Assembly: GCF_016718685.1 (NCBI RefSeq)
Contig: NZ_JADKCX010000011.1
Span: 30,905-94,904, forward strand
Length of the DNA: 64,000 nucleotides
DNA from: Haliscomenobacter sp.
Lineage (GTDB): Bacteria > Bacteroidota > Bacteroidia > Chitinophagales > Saprospiraceae
Direction of reading: 5' to 3'
Shown: positions 27,441 to 35,910 of the stretch, piece by piece
Layout of the letters: each line of letters begins with the position of its first letter
Position numbering within the stretch: position 1 is the first letter of the stretch
Notes under the pieces: generated by a model
What the model was told of the DNA's origin: nothing
The model's database searches: none
The model's input: the letters and a program-made list of their open reading frames with translations, nothing else
Position numbers and translations under genes: made by a program

Positions 27441-28199
27441 AGGATGGCCTGCATTGTCTTTTAAGGCGACTCCTGAGAGCTGTAAACGAAGAGATTCCTG
27501 AATCAGGTAGACGATTTTTTGCACCGCCATTTCATAAGGCAATCCTTCGGGGCGAATGTTGGAGATGCAATTGCGGCGTTCATCGGTTGTGCCTGGCTCC
27601 GGTGCGTAAGTAAGGTAAGCCCCCATGCTGTAAGGCGAGGTCAAGCCGGGCCGCTCGCCAATCAATACCACCGACATTTTTGCCTTCAACAAATGAGCAA
27701 TCTCGTCACCAATGGCGACCCTGGCCTGCTCGACAATACTGAGCGGAGCAATGCGGTAATTGGCCTTTTGTAAGGCCGGGATCAAACGCTGCAAGACTGG
27801 AGATGCATGTTGATTGATGGCCGTTGCGGATAAACCATCCGCCAGAATGATAGCGACATCGGCTTCTGTTTCAGTGCTGTTTTGGATTTGTTGAGTGGAA
27901 GCCTCGTCCAGTTGTCGTCCCCAATCGGGACGTTGGAGGTAAACCGAGCGGGACATTGCCCGACTGTGTAACAAATATTGGGGTAGGGGGAAGCGGGAAA
28001 GCTCCTGCTGTAGTTTATCCATCTCCAAGTGGGAATATACGGCATCTTTGGCATGGGCAAAAGCCAATTTGAACTGCAAGACCTCCTTCAAAGGAATGGC
28101 CGTACCCGTGTGCCCCAGGGCGATGCGGGCATCGGTGTAGGCTTTGAGGGAATGCCAGGGATCTGGCTCAACGGATGTAGAGTGGGTGTGTTTTTTCAA
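27423..28199 (-). CDS. eutC: Ethanolamine ammonia-lyase light chain
   Basis: 258 residues. Typical EutC text includes LQFKLAFAHAKDAVYSHLE, VYLQRPDWGRQLDE, VAIILADGLSATAINQHA, VVLIGERPGLTSPYSMGAYLTY (adenosylcobalamin-side segment) and DERRNCISNIRPEGL. With EutB it makes the B12-dependent enzyme that splits ethanolamine into acetaldehyde and ammonia. It follows eutB by 10 bases, the usual order. No microcompartment shell, EutA reactivase, or acetaldehyde dehydrogenase is in the window; the operon seems to be just eutBC. Ends overlapping the anti-sigma gene tail to tail. Confidence 0.95.
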   Translation of the reverse strand: MKKHTHSTSVEPDPWHSLKAYTDARIALGHTGTAIPLKEVLQFKLAFAHAKDAVYSHLEMDKLQQELSRFPLPQYLLHSRAMSRSVYLQRPDWGRQLDEASTQQIQNSTETEADVAIILADGLSATAINQHASPVLQRLIPALQKANYRIAPLSIVEQARVAIGDEIAHLLKAKMSVVLIGERPGLTSPYSMGAYLTYAPEPGTTDERRNCISNIRPEGLPYEMAVQKIVYLIQESLRLQLSGVALKDNAGHPLINDR

Positions 28200-28209
28200 A
28201 TTGTGCCTT

Positions 28210-29574
28210 TTACAGCAACAGTTGATGATTGGATTTTAACGGCAATTTTTGCCCATTTTTATCCAAAATACCTTGCTCAATCAACCATTGCTCAAACTCG
28301 GGCGCTGGTCGTTTGCCCAGCACTTTACGCAAATATAAGGCATCGTGGAAAGAAGTAGACTGGTAATTGAGCATAATGTCATCCGCGCCGGGGATACCCA
28401 TGATAAAATTACAGCCCGCTACACCCAAGAGGGTCAACAAATTGTCCATATCATCCTGGTCAGCTTCGGCGTGGTTGGTGTAACAAATGTCCGCGCCCAT
28501 GGGCAAACCGAGCAGTTTACCACAAAAATGGTCTTCCAAACCCGCCCGAATGATTTGTTTGCCATCGTAGAGGTACTCTGGCCCGATGAAGCCGACGACT
28601 GTATTGACCAAAAAAGGATTGAATTTTCGGGCTACGGCATAAGCTCTGGCTTCCAGGGTTTGTTGGTCGACGCCGTGGTGGGCGTTGGCCGAAAGCGAAG
28701 AACCTTGTCCCGTTTCAAAATACATGACCTGCTGGCCGACGGTACCCCGTTGCAGCGCAAGCGCAGCTTCGTGGGCTTCTGCAATCATGTTTAAACTTAC
28801 CCCAAAACTTTGGTTGGTTTTTTCGCTGCCGCCAATCGACTGAAAAACCAAGTCTACAGGGTTGTCAGGAATGAGCTGTAAGGTGGTACTGAGGTGGCAC
28901 AACACACAGCTTTGGGTAGGAATCTGATATTTTTCCCGTAAATCGTCGATCATGTGCAGCAGTTTACTCACTGCTGCTGGACTGTCGGAGGCAGGGTTGA
29001 TGCCAATTACGGCGTCGCCACTGCCGTACAACAACCCATCGATGATACTGGCCGCTACACCTTTGGGGTCATCGGTAGGATGATTGGGTTGCAAGCGGGT
29101 AGACAAGTGCCCTGTAAGCCCAATGGTATTGCGAAACCGGGAAACAACTTCACATTTTTGGGCTACCGCAATCAAATCCTGGTTGCGCATGAGTTTGGAT
29201 ACCGCTGCCACCATTTCCGGGGTCAGGCCTGGAGCAAGGGTTTGTAGGGTGGGGGTATCGGCTTGCTCACTGAGCAGCCAATCGCGGAATTGGCCTACGG
29301 TAAAATGGCTGATTGGGGCAAAGGCGGTAGATTGATGCTCATCAATGATCAGGCGGGTGACATCATCATCTTCATAAGGAATCAATGCTTCTTGCAAAAA
29401 TACTTTCAGTGGCACATCCGCCAGGGCCAATTGCGCCGCAATTCTTTCTTCAAAACCAGCTGCCGCCAAACCGGCCAGGGCATCGCCACTGCGCAGAGGG
29501 GTTGCCCTGGACAGGAGGGTTTTTAAGTCCTCGAACGTGTAAACCCGGCTAGCGACGGTGTAGCGGTATGGCAT
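28210..29574 (-). CDS. eutB: Ethanolamine ammonia-lyase heavy chain
   Basis: 454 residues, normal length. Characteristic segments are VYTFEDLKTLLSRATPLRSGDALAGLAA at the N terminus, then VPLKVFLQEALIPYEDDDVTRLI, GLLYGSGDAVIGINPASDS (substrate site), FETGQGSSLSANAHHGVDQQTLEARAYAVARKFNPFLVNTVVGFIGPEYLYDG, and GADICYTNHAEADQDDMDNLLTLLGVAGCNFIMGIPGADDIMLNYQ. It is the TIM-barrel catalytic subunit that binds ethanolamine and the adenosyl group. No cobalamin riboswitch was recognised upstream; the spacer to the next gene contains only word palindrome C. Confidence 0.97.
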   Translation of the reverse strand: MPYRYTVASRVYTFEDLKTLLSRATPLRSGDALAGLAAAGFEERIAAQLALADVPLKVFLQEALIPYEDDDVTRLIIDEHQSTAFAPISHFTVGQFRDWLLSEQADTPTLQTLAPGLTPEMVAAVSKLMRNQDLIAVAQKCEVVSRFRNTIGLTGHLSTRLQPNHPTDDPKGVAASIIDGLLYGSGDAVIGINPASDSPAAVSKLLHMIDDLREKYQIPTQSCVLCHLSTTLQLIPDNPVDLVFQSIGGSEKTNQSFGVSLNMIAEAHEAALALQRGTVGQQVMYFETGQGSSLSANAHHGVDQQTLEARAYAVARKFNPFLVNTVVGFIGPEYLYDGKQIIRAGLEDHFCGKLLGLPMGADICYTNHAEADQDDMDNLLTLLGVAGCNFIMGIPGADDIMLNYQSTSFHDALYLRKVLGKRPAPEFEQWLIEQGILDKNGQKLPLKSNHQLLL

Positions 29575-29613
29575 GGTTTAGCGATTGGGTTTCAATTGAT
29601 GAATCTTCATGAG

Positions 29614-29755
29614 TGACGAATTATTCGAATGACGTGTGACGAATTTGGTGCTATGCTAAGCAAGATTTTTTGAATTGTCTAGAGATGAGTAAATTACCTC
29701 ATAAATATCCGTCATTGCCGACCTATTCGTCACTCGTCATTCGAATAATTCGTCA
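29614..29755. repeat. Intergenic word palindrome C (TGACGAATTATTCG words)
   Basis: A 21-base arm at 29614-29634 is perfectly complementary to 29735-29755, with a 100-base spacer. Both arms are extended by partial copies of the same word (GTGACGAA on the left, TATTCGTCACTCGTC on the right). The right arm runs into the last codons of the DUF6702 gene (stop at 29753). No gene lies in the spacer. Confidence 0.85.
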
Positions 29756-30268
29756 TTGGATACTAAACGCTTCCCGCACCTTCCCCTGCACAAACCGCAA
29801 ACTCCCTTTCTTTTGTGGAAAAGTAAAATTGACCAGGTTGTTCTGGTCGTCGTATAAATCCATGAGGAAAGAGTCGGTCAGGTCGATGGTTTTGGGCTTG
29901 GGTACATTGCTGATTTCGACATACAACCAGGCGGCAACATCTTCGTATTCTTTGCCCAAAAAATTGGCTTTGTAAGCCTTGCCATTGATCAGGAGTTTGA
30001 AATGCGCAGCGAGGTATTCGGCCAAATAACGATCCGTTTCAGGGTGTTCCTGAGGGGTACCCAATTTTAAATTCACTTCCTTGCCTTGGGTTTTGAGTAC
30101 CTCTTCCATGTGCTCTTCCAGATCGTCCATAAAAATCTTGTGGGTGATCTGGATGGACTTGGTTTTTTCTTCGTACACCACTTCCGACAAGGTCAGGTGA
30201 ATGGGGTGATTGGGAATCCTGCTTGAAACCCAGGTTGTTAATAGTAAAACTATAAATACACTCTTCAT
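29753..30268 (-). CDS. DUF6702 family exported protein
   Basis: 171 residues from the ATG at 30268 (MKSVFIVLLLTTWVSSRIPNH), a signal peptide; the longer frame from 30307 has no leader character. The mature part starts HPIHLTLSEVVYEEKTKSIQITHKIFMDDLEEHMEEVL, the hallmark of this Bacteroidota family. It continues as a beta-rich domain to KGSLRFVQGKVREAFSIQ. Function unknown; family members are often next to an M1 peptidase, and here one is divergently encoded 376 bases away. A TATCTTTG box on the minus strand (30292-30299) fits a promoter. Confidence 0.8.
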   Translation of the reverse strand: MKSVFIVLLLTTWVSSRIPNHPIHLTLSEVVYEEKTKSIQITHKIFMDDLEEHMEEVLKTQGKEVNLKLGTPQEHPETDRYLAEYLAAHFKLLINGKAYKANFLGKEYEDVAAWLYVEISNVPKPKTIDLTDSFLMDLYDDQNNLVNFTFPQKKGSLRFVQGKVREAFSIQ

Positions 30269-30291
30269 CCTCAGGCTGCTTTTTTGTTCAA

Positions 30292-30299
30292 CAAAGATA
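30292..30299 (-). promoter_or_regulatory. Probable -7 box of the DUF6702 gene
   Basis: TATCTTTG on the minus strand, 23 bases upstream of the chosen ATG. It touches the left arm of word palindrome D, so folding or occupancy of that palindrome could influence this promoter. Confidence 0.5.
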
Positions 30300-30459
30300 T
30301 ACCCCACGCGGGGAGGGCAGGTGAAATTTTGGCGAATTTATTTTTTTGACCTGCAAGGCGCAAAGCGCAGACGTAGCCAAAGCTACGGCAAGCATTTGCA
30401 ACGAGGCAGGGCGAAAAAAGAAAGAGACAAAAATCACCTGGTCATCCCGCGTGGGGTAT
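30299..30459. repeat. Intergenic palindrome D with inner CGTAGC hairpin
   Basis: ATACCCCACGCGGG (30299-30312) pairs perfectly with 30446-30459. A nested CAGGTGA/TCACCTG pair extends the fold. The interior holds a tight hairpin (CGTAGC CAAA GCTACG, about 30372-30387) and further short dyads (GGCGC...GCGC). It lies between divergent genes. This looks like a folded RNA or small mobile palindrome rather than a terminator. I see no gene from 30460 to 30644. Confidence 0.7.
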
Positions 30460-30644
30460 GACAACGTTGATCGTCTCCGCTAAGTGTTCCAACGTCGATT
30501 ATTGGCTCACCCTTAAAGATTATCCTTAACTTTGACTTCTTTTTAACAAGCTTGGTCACATATCCCCCGTTTGGGGGTAAAAGAATAAGTAACCAGCGTT
30601 GTACTTTCGGATTTCATTATTTTCATTTACCACCTCAACTAGAA

Positions 30645-33016
30645 ATGAGAAGGATAAACCAAATTAGCACTTTCGTGTTGCTCCTGACGGGTACTGCTGT
30701 TTTTGCGCAGCAAAACACCGATCAAAGCAAATTCCGGCAAATGGGGACAGAGTTCCCTACCGCCAATACTTACCGCACGGCCTCTGGCGCACCGGGAGAG
30801 TCGTATTGGCAGCAAAAAGTAGACTACGACATCAAAGTGGAACTCGATGATGAGAAGCAACGCATCATGGGGAAAGAAGTCATCACTTACACCAACAACT
30901 CGCCACATCCACTGACCTACCTCTGGCTGCAGTTGGACCAAAATGTGGTTCACCCCGAGTCGGATACGTACAAAACCGCCACCAACAAGTTGGGTGAACG
31001 GGTAAGTGCCGGACAGTTGAACGGCATGCTGGACAACTCTTTCGACGGCGGCCACAAAATTGAGTATGTCAAAGACATCACGGGTAAACCCCTGAAATAC
31101 ACCATCGTCAAAACGATGATGCGGGTGGATCTGCCTACTGCATTGGTGCCAAAAACGGGTAAAATCCAGTTGCAAATCGGCTGGAGCTACAACATCAACG
31201 ACCGCCAGAACCCCGCTCTGGGTGCCGATTCACGTGGCGGTTATGAACTGTTCCCTGAAGATGGCAACTACCTGTACACCATCACCCAGTGGTTCCCACG
31301 TCTGGCCGTGTATGATGATTATAATGGCTGGCAGCACAAGCAGTTTCTGGGTCAAGGTGAATTTACCCTACCTTTTGGCAACTACACCGTAGCCATTACC
31401 GTGCCTTCCGACCACATCATTGCAGCAACTGGTGCCCTGCAAAACGCCAAAGAGGTGCTTACCGCTGATCAGCTCAAGCGTTTTGAAGAAGCCAAAACTG
31501 CGACCAAAACCGGTCGTCATTGTAACGCAGGCTGAAGCAACCGAAAAAAGAAAAAACCAAGGCGAAGGACAAAAAAACCTGGGTGTACAAAGCCGACAAC
31601 GTGCGCGACTTTGCGTTCGGCAGCTCGCGTAAGTTCATCTGGGACGCCATGGGTGTAAAAATTGAAGGCAGCCCGGTACCTACCGTCATGGCCATGTCTT
31701 ATTACCCTAAAGAGGCCAATCCATTGTATGGTCATTTATCGACCGAGGCCGTGGCGCATACCTTGCGGGTTTATTCCAAGCACACCATTCCGTATCCTTA
31801 TCCTGTGGCCATCTCGGTAGAGGCGTCCAACGGGATGGAGTACCCGATGATTTGTTTCAACTATGGCCGTCCAGAAAAAGATGGCACCTATTCCGAACGG
31901 GTTAAATACGGTATGTTGGGCGTCATCATCCACGAAGTAGGGCACAACTTCTTCCCGATGATCGTCAACTCGGACGAACGCCAGTGGACCTGGATGGACG
32001 AAGGTCTGAACTCGTTCTGCCAATTTTTGGCTGAGCAAGAATGGGACCGCAATTTTCCTTCCAATGGTGGTCAGGCGCGCAACATTGTGGGCTACATGAA
32101 AGCCGACAAAGAGGTGCAAAACCCAATCATGACCAACTCGGAGTCGATCATCCGTTTTGGACCAAACGCTTATACCAAACCTGCTACGGCGCTCAATATC
32201 CTGCGCGAAACGGTGATGGGTCGGGAATTGTTTGACTTCGCGTTCCGCGAATATGCCCGCCGCTGGGCTTTCAAACATCCTACGCCTTACGACCTGTTCC
32301 GCACCATGGAAGATGCTTCGGGTATTGACCTGGATTGGTACTGGCGCGGTTGGTTTTTCACTACCGACAATGTAGACATCTCGTTGGACGCGGTCACCGA
32401 GTTCCGCCTGGATACCAAAAACCCAGAGGTTGAAAAACCATTGGCTTCCAAAAGATCCAAAGAACAATTGGAGCGCGATGTGACTTACCAGAACAACAAA
32501 CGCGACATCGCAGCGACTGCCGTTGAGCGCAACGAAGCCTTGAAGGACTTCTACAATACCTACGACCCCAATGCTCCAGCACCAACGGATAAAGACCGTT
32601 ATGAGAAGTACATCGCGGGTTTAGGTCCCAAAGAAAGAGCCATCATTGAAGCCAAGAAAAACTACTACCAACTCGACTTGTCGAATGAAGGCGGTTTGGT
32701 GATGCCCCTGGTCCTCAAGTTTGAGTTTGAAGACGGTACCAGCGAAATCCAACGCATTCCTGCGGAAATCTGGCGCATGAATGACAAGAAGATCAGCAAG
32801 GTTTTTGCGTTTGCCAAGCCCGTGAAACAAGTGATCCTCGAGCCACAAGAAGAAACTGCAGATGTGAACGTAGAAAACAACTACTATCCACGCCGCCCGA
32901 TTCCTTCTCGTTTTGAAGTATTCAAGCAGGAAGGCTTCACTCGCGGTGCCAGCATGGGATCCAAACCCATGCAGCAAGCACAGCAGCAGAAAAAACCAAC
33001 GGCAGCAATTAATTGA
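30645..33016 (+). pseudogene. M1 family metallopeptidase, frameshifted
   Basis: The ATG at 30645 starts a signal peptide (MRRINQISTFVLLLTGTAVFAQ). The N-terminal M1 beta domain follows and then breaks after RFEEAKTATK (about 31500). A short stretch in a second frame (KPVVIVTQAEATEKRK) and a third frame (TKAKDKKTWVYKADNVRDFAF) complete it, so two +1 changes in A runs (31506-31509 and 31551-31556) are implied. The catalytic part is intact downstream: SNGMEYPMI (exopeptidase motif variant) and HEVGH with the third zinc ligand E in WMDEGLNSF. Joined length about 790 residues. Aminopeptidase-like, periplasmic or surface. Confidence 0.88.
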
Positions 33017-33039
33017 ATTGCACTGTAGAAAAATAATTA

Positions 33040-33080
33040 AAGCCTGGCAGATGTCTGATCATATGCCAGGCTTTATTTGT
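33040..33080 (+). terminator. Intrinsic terminator after the M1 peptidase gene
   Basis: AAAGCCTGGCA (33040-33050) and TGCCAGGCTTT (33064-33074) form a perfect 11-bp stem followed by ATTTGTTGTT. It starts 23 bases after the stop codon. Confidence 0.85.
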
Positions 33081-33132
33081 TGTTGAAATATTCTACAAAT
33101 CCGAACCAGTAATTAAATCCGTATAAAAGGGT

Positions 33133-33819
33133 ATGAGCATTTCGATCATCATCCCAACCCTCAATGAAGCCGAAAACATCGGCAGGCTGCTGGATTTTTT
33201 TGCAGTTAACGCCGCGCCACCCGTGTTGGAGATACTGATTGTTGATGGTGGAAGCTCCGATAACACCGTAGCCATTGCCCAGGCCAAAGGTGCCAAAACC
33301 CTGCATTGCAGCATCAGAAGCCGCGCTGCTCAAATGAACATGGGGGCTAAATTTGCCAAAGGCGAAGTGCTGTATTTTGTACACGCCGACACCTTACCAC
33401 CCCCAAGTTTTGTCGAAGACATTTTAACTGCCCTCAAAGATGGGTTCTGCATGGGGTGTTTTCGTTATCGTTTTGACTCCCCAAGCTGGTTATTAAAATG
33501 CAACGCCTGGTTTACCCGGTTCAATGCCCTGGCCTGTCAGGGAGGGGACAAAACGTTCTTCATCCTGGCAAGCGTCTTTGCTGAATTGGGTGGATATGAT
33601 GAGCAATATGTGGTCATGGAGGAGTATGATTTCATCCGTCGGGCCCGTAAAAAATACCTAACGCCAACCTTGCCTAAGAATGCCCTGGTTTCGGCACGGA
33701 AGTACCAAAATAACGCTTATTTTAAAGTTCAATTTGCTAATTTATTGGTTTTCAATCTTTTTAGGCTAGGACTTCCTCCTGTTCGATTGAAAAAAATTTA
33801 CAAACAAATCCTTAACTGA
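33133..33819 (+). CDS. Family 2 glycosyltransferase, TIGR04283 (arsenosugar-type) group
   Basis: 228 residues. GT-A fold signatures: ISIIIPTLNEAENIGRLLDFF at the N terminus, ILIVDGGSSDNTVAIAQAKGAKTL, SRAAQMNMGAKFAKGEVLYFVHADTLPP (the D-x-D-like HAD), then FRYRFDSPSWLLK and GDKTFFI, which are typical for TIGR04283. Members are proposed to act in arsenosugar biosynthesis, but the true sugar is not known here, and no arsenite methyltransferase or TIGR04282 partner is visible. It is followed after 35 bases by a DUF547 gene, which often neighbours this family. Confidence 0.85.
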   Translation: MSISIIIPTLNEAENIGRLLDFFAVNAAPPVLEILIVDGGSSDNTVAIAQAKGAKTLHCSIRSRAAQMNMGAKFAKGEVLYFVHADTLPPPSFVEDILTALKDGFCMGCFRYRFDSPSWLLKCNAWFTRFNALACQGGDKTFFILASVFAELGGYDEQYVVMEEYDFIRRARKKYLTPTLPKNALVSARKYQNNAYFKVQFANLLVFNLFRLGLPPVRLKKIYKQILN

Positions 33820-33854
33820 CGTGTTTTTAAAGCACGGTTCCAATTTTTTCACTT

Positions 33855-34634
33855 ATGACAAAGCCTGTGTTCCTCATTACCCGCCTCCTGGTTCTTTTGA
33901 TGATTTGGAGTGGCTACTCTAGCTGTAGCGCGATTCGACGCACCACCAATTCCCAGCCAATTACCCACGAATCTTGGGATCAATTGGTCAAAAAACACGT
34001 CAAAGCCGATGGTTTTGTAGATTACAAAGGCTTTATCCGCGATTCGATGGCACTCAATCGTTATTTGGACCAACTTTCCGCTGTGCATCCCGATGACAAA
34101 AGCTGGACCCGCAACCAACAGATGGCTTATTGGATCAATGCTTACAACGCATTCACCATCAAACTCATCGTAAAACACTATCCAGTGGAGAGCATCAAAG
34201 ACATCAAAAAAGGGCTTGCTTTTGTCAACTCTGTGTGGGACATCAAATGGATCAAAATTCAGGAATATACCTATGATTTGAACAACATCGAGCACAACAT
34301 TTTGCGCCCAGTGTTCAAAGACGCCAGGGTACACGCTGCGATCAATTGCGCTTCTTATTCTTGTCCACGGTTGCGCAATGAAGCCTATAACCCCGAAAAA
34401 GTTGAAAATCAATTGGAAGACGCCATGAAGCCGTTCCGTGCTGACGCCCTGCGCAACAAAATTACTACCGAAAAAGCCGAAATTTCTGAAATTTTCAAAT
34501 GGTTCAAAGGTGATTTTGACCGCGATGCTGGTAGCCTCATCGCCTACCTCAACAAGTTTTCTGAACAAAAAATAAGCGATAAAACCGAGCTCAAATACCT
34601 GAATTACAATTGGCAGTTGAATGACATCCCGTAA
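33855..34634 (+). CDS. DUF547 domain-containing protein
   Basis: 259 residues with an N-terminal signal or lipoprotein leader (LVLLMIWSGYSSCS; possible lipobox YSSC). The DUF547 domain spans about 65-200: KADGFVDYKGFIRD, RNQQMAYWINAYNAFTIKLIV, VWDIKWIKIQEYTYDLNNIEHNILRPVFKDARVHAAINCASYSCPRLRNEAY. The conserved NCAS/C-P motif suggests a papain-like or thiol-dependent fold, but enzymatic activity has not been established to my knowledge. Codirectional with the glycosyltransferase and likely in the same transcript. Confidence 0.88.
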   Translation: MTKPVFLITRLLVLLMIWSGYSSCSAIRRTTNSQPITHESWDQLVKKHVKADGFVDYKGFIRDSMALNRYLDQLSAVHPDDKSWTRNQQMAYWINAYNAFTIKLIVKHYPVESIKDIKKGLAFVNSVWDIKWIKIQEYTYDLNNIEHNILRPVFKDARVHAAINCASYSCPRLRNEAYNPEKVENQLEDAMKPFRADALRNKITTEKAEISEIFKWFKGDFDRDAGSLIAYLNKFSEQKISDKTELKYLNYNWQLNDIP

Positions 34635-34717
34635 TTTCTTGTGTTAAAAAAATCCTAATCTTCCAATCACATAATAATTTTTATCTTGGTTAGGTCATTT
34701 TTACAAAAAACCAACAC

Positions 34718-35030
34718 ATGAAACAATTGAGATACCTAACCTGTGCTTTTGCACTGTTGTTTCTTGGCAGCCAATTGGCCGCACAAGTTCGGGCCGGTGC
34801 TGGCTTTACTTATGGAACCAAATTTGAAAAACCTGGACTTTTTGCGCGGGGTGAGTTCCAAATCCCTAACAAGGATTTTGGAATTGTAGCCTCGGCGAAC
34901 TATTACTTTCCCAAAGAAGACAAAACCTCGGCGTGAGCCAAAACCGAATGGCGCTGAACCTGATGGCATGTACACTGCTAACGACTTTTTAGACATTTAC
35001 GGCTTGGGTGGCCTCAATGTGTTGCTCATC
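34718..35030 (+). pseudogene. Truncated and frameshifted outer membrane beta-barrel gene
   Basis: The reading frame MKQLRYLTCAFALLFLGSQLAAQVRAGAGFTYGTKF... is a signal peptide plus the start of a small Bacteroidota barrel, stopping at KEDKTSA (34936). The text then continues in other frames: LSQNRMALNL (needs one extra base at about 34933) and MYTANDFLDIYGLGGLNVLLI (another base near 34961). After LLI the sequence abruptly becomes tandem CCCGAACC words (35034-35080) and no barrel sequence follows. So about 100 N-terminal residues survive. A TATCTTGG box at 34682-34689 looks like its old promoter. Confidence 0.7.
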
Positions 35031-35033
35031 AAT

Positions 35034-35080
35034 CCCCGAACCTCCGAACTCCCGAACCCTAAATTCCCCCGAACCCTGAG
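35034..35080. repeat. Tandem CCCGAACC words, single-sided
   Basis: Five imperfect copies of CCCGAACC/CCGAACT occur with spacers such as CTAAATT. The 13-base CCCGAACCCTAAA at 35051-35063 is also present in the right arm of palindrome A (17234). No complementary arm was found nearby. It abuts the point where the barrel gene is cut. DNA from 35081 to 35280 shows no gene. Confidence 0.7.
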
Positions 35081-35282
35081 AAATTCCTACCGCATCCTAA
35101 AAAAACCTACGCATAGGTTTGCATACTACATAAAAAAGTCACATTTTTGTAAAACTTCCATACAGGTCATCTCCCCTTAGACCTGTCTAGCCGGTGTTAA
35201 ACGAATCAAGTCTCGGAACTGCTGTTACTTATGTAGCAGAATAGGATCAATTAACCGAATAAGTATGTGTATTTCCAATTTT

Positions 35283-35394
35283 ACTTTTGGTGACTTTATG
35301 CGTCAAAAGTTGTAGATTACAAGAAATCAGAATTTGTAATCGGAGGTGCAACTAAAAATTTACCATGAACATTAACCTATACACTCGTTGTATA
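35283..35394 (+). promoter_or_regulatory. Three tandem dyads in the leader of the 138-residue secreted protein
   Basis: ACTTTTG/CAAAAGT (35283-35289 with 35304-35310), GATTACAA/TTGTAATC (35315-35322 with 35334-35341) and TATACA/TGTATA (35378-35383 with 35389-35394) are all perfect and lie in sequence before the ATG at 35414. They could be operator dyads or a structured 5' leader. Confidence 0.45.
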
Positions 35395-35413
35395 GAGAGT
35401 TAAACACGTAAAC

Positions 35414-35830
35414 ATGAGAAAACTAATTCTTGCGATCTTCTTTTTCGGTTCTTTCGTTATCGCAGGATTCGCACAAGAGTTTCAGATTGCCTGCACCAAT
35501 GGTTATTCTAACAACAACACTTTCTGCTGTGGCTATGCAAAAGCGAATCAAGCCAATGTGGGGGTGATCAAGTTCCCGAATTTTGTGCCACCCAACAATG
35601 TTGGCATCGTTTATTCCTGGTATGCCGTACATTCAGATGGCCCCAAATTTTGGGACACTCCCGTACCGGGTCGCGTGGTACCTTTGCCATGGTCAGGTGA
35701 ATACAAAATTTATGTGCTGATCCATTTTATTGACAAGAATACCCGACAACGGGTGACCAGTTATCGGTCTAACACGATTACCGTAAAGGCTTTGGCCTGT
35801 GAAGGCAATAAGGACGAGAGCCAGCATTAG
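35414..35830 (+). CDS. Small secreted protein, unknown
   Basis: 138 residues with a clear signal peptide (MRKLILAIFFFGSFVIAGFAQ). The mature part is beta-rich and has four cysteines (AC TNGY..., FCCGYA, and one near the end, LACEGN), suggesting disulphides after export. The segment VGIVYSWYAVHSDGPKFWDTPVPGR... ...YKIYVLIHFIDKNTRQRVTSYRSNTITV resembles an Ig-like beta sandwich (PKD-like), but no family was identified. It has its own long structured leader and is followed by a bidirectional terminator, so it is a single-gene unit. Confidence 0.7.
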   Translation: MRKLILAIFFFGSFVIAGFAQEFQIACTNGYSNNNTFCCGYAKANQANVGVIKFPNFVPPNNVGIVYSWYAVHSDGPKFWDTPVPGRVVPLPWSGEYKIYVLIHFIDKNTRQRVTSYRSNTITVKALACEGNKDESQH

Positions 35831-35854
35831 CTTTGAATTCCCCGTAGTTCGGAC

Positions 35855-35908
35855 AAAAAATGAAGCAGGATCATGAGGTTTGTACCTGATGATCCTGCTT
35901 CATTTTTA
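35855..35908. terminator. Bidirectional intrinsic terminator
   Basis: AAAAATGAAGCAGGATCA (from 35856) pairs with TGATCCTGCTTCATTTTT (to 35907) around a 16-base loop. It gives T runs in both directions and serves the secreted protein gene (plus) and the LytTR regulator gene (minus). Confidence 0.9.
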
Positions 35909-35910
35909 AT

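Noticed and set aside
29575..29752. Cobalamin riboswitch upstream of eutB
   Set aside because: No B12-box-like segment was seen; the gap is filled by word palindrome C.
34968..35180. Independent 70-codon gene
   Set aside because: Its first part continues the barrel relic and its second part is tandem word repeat.
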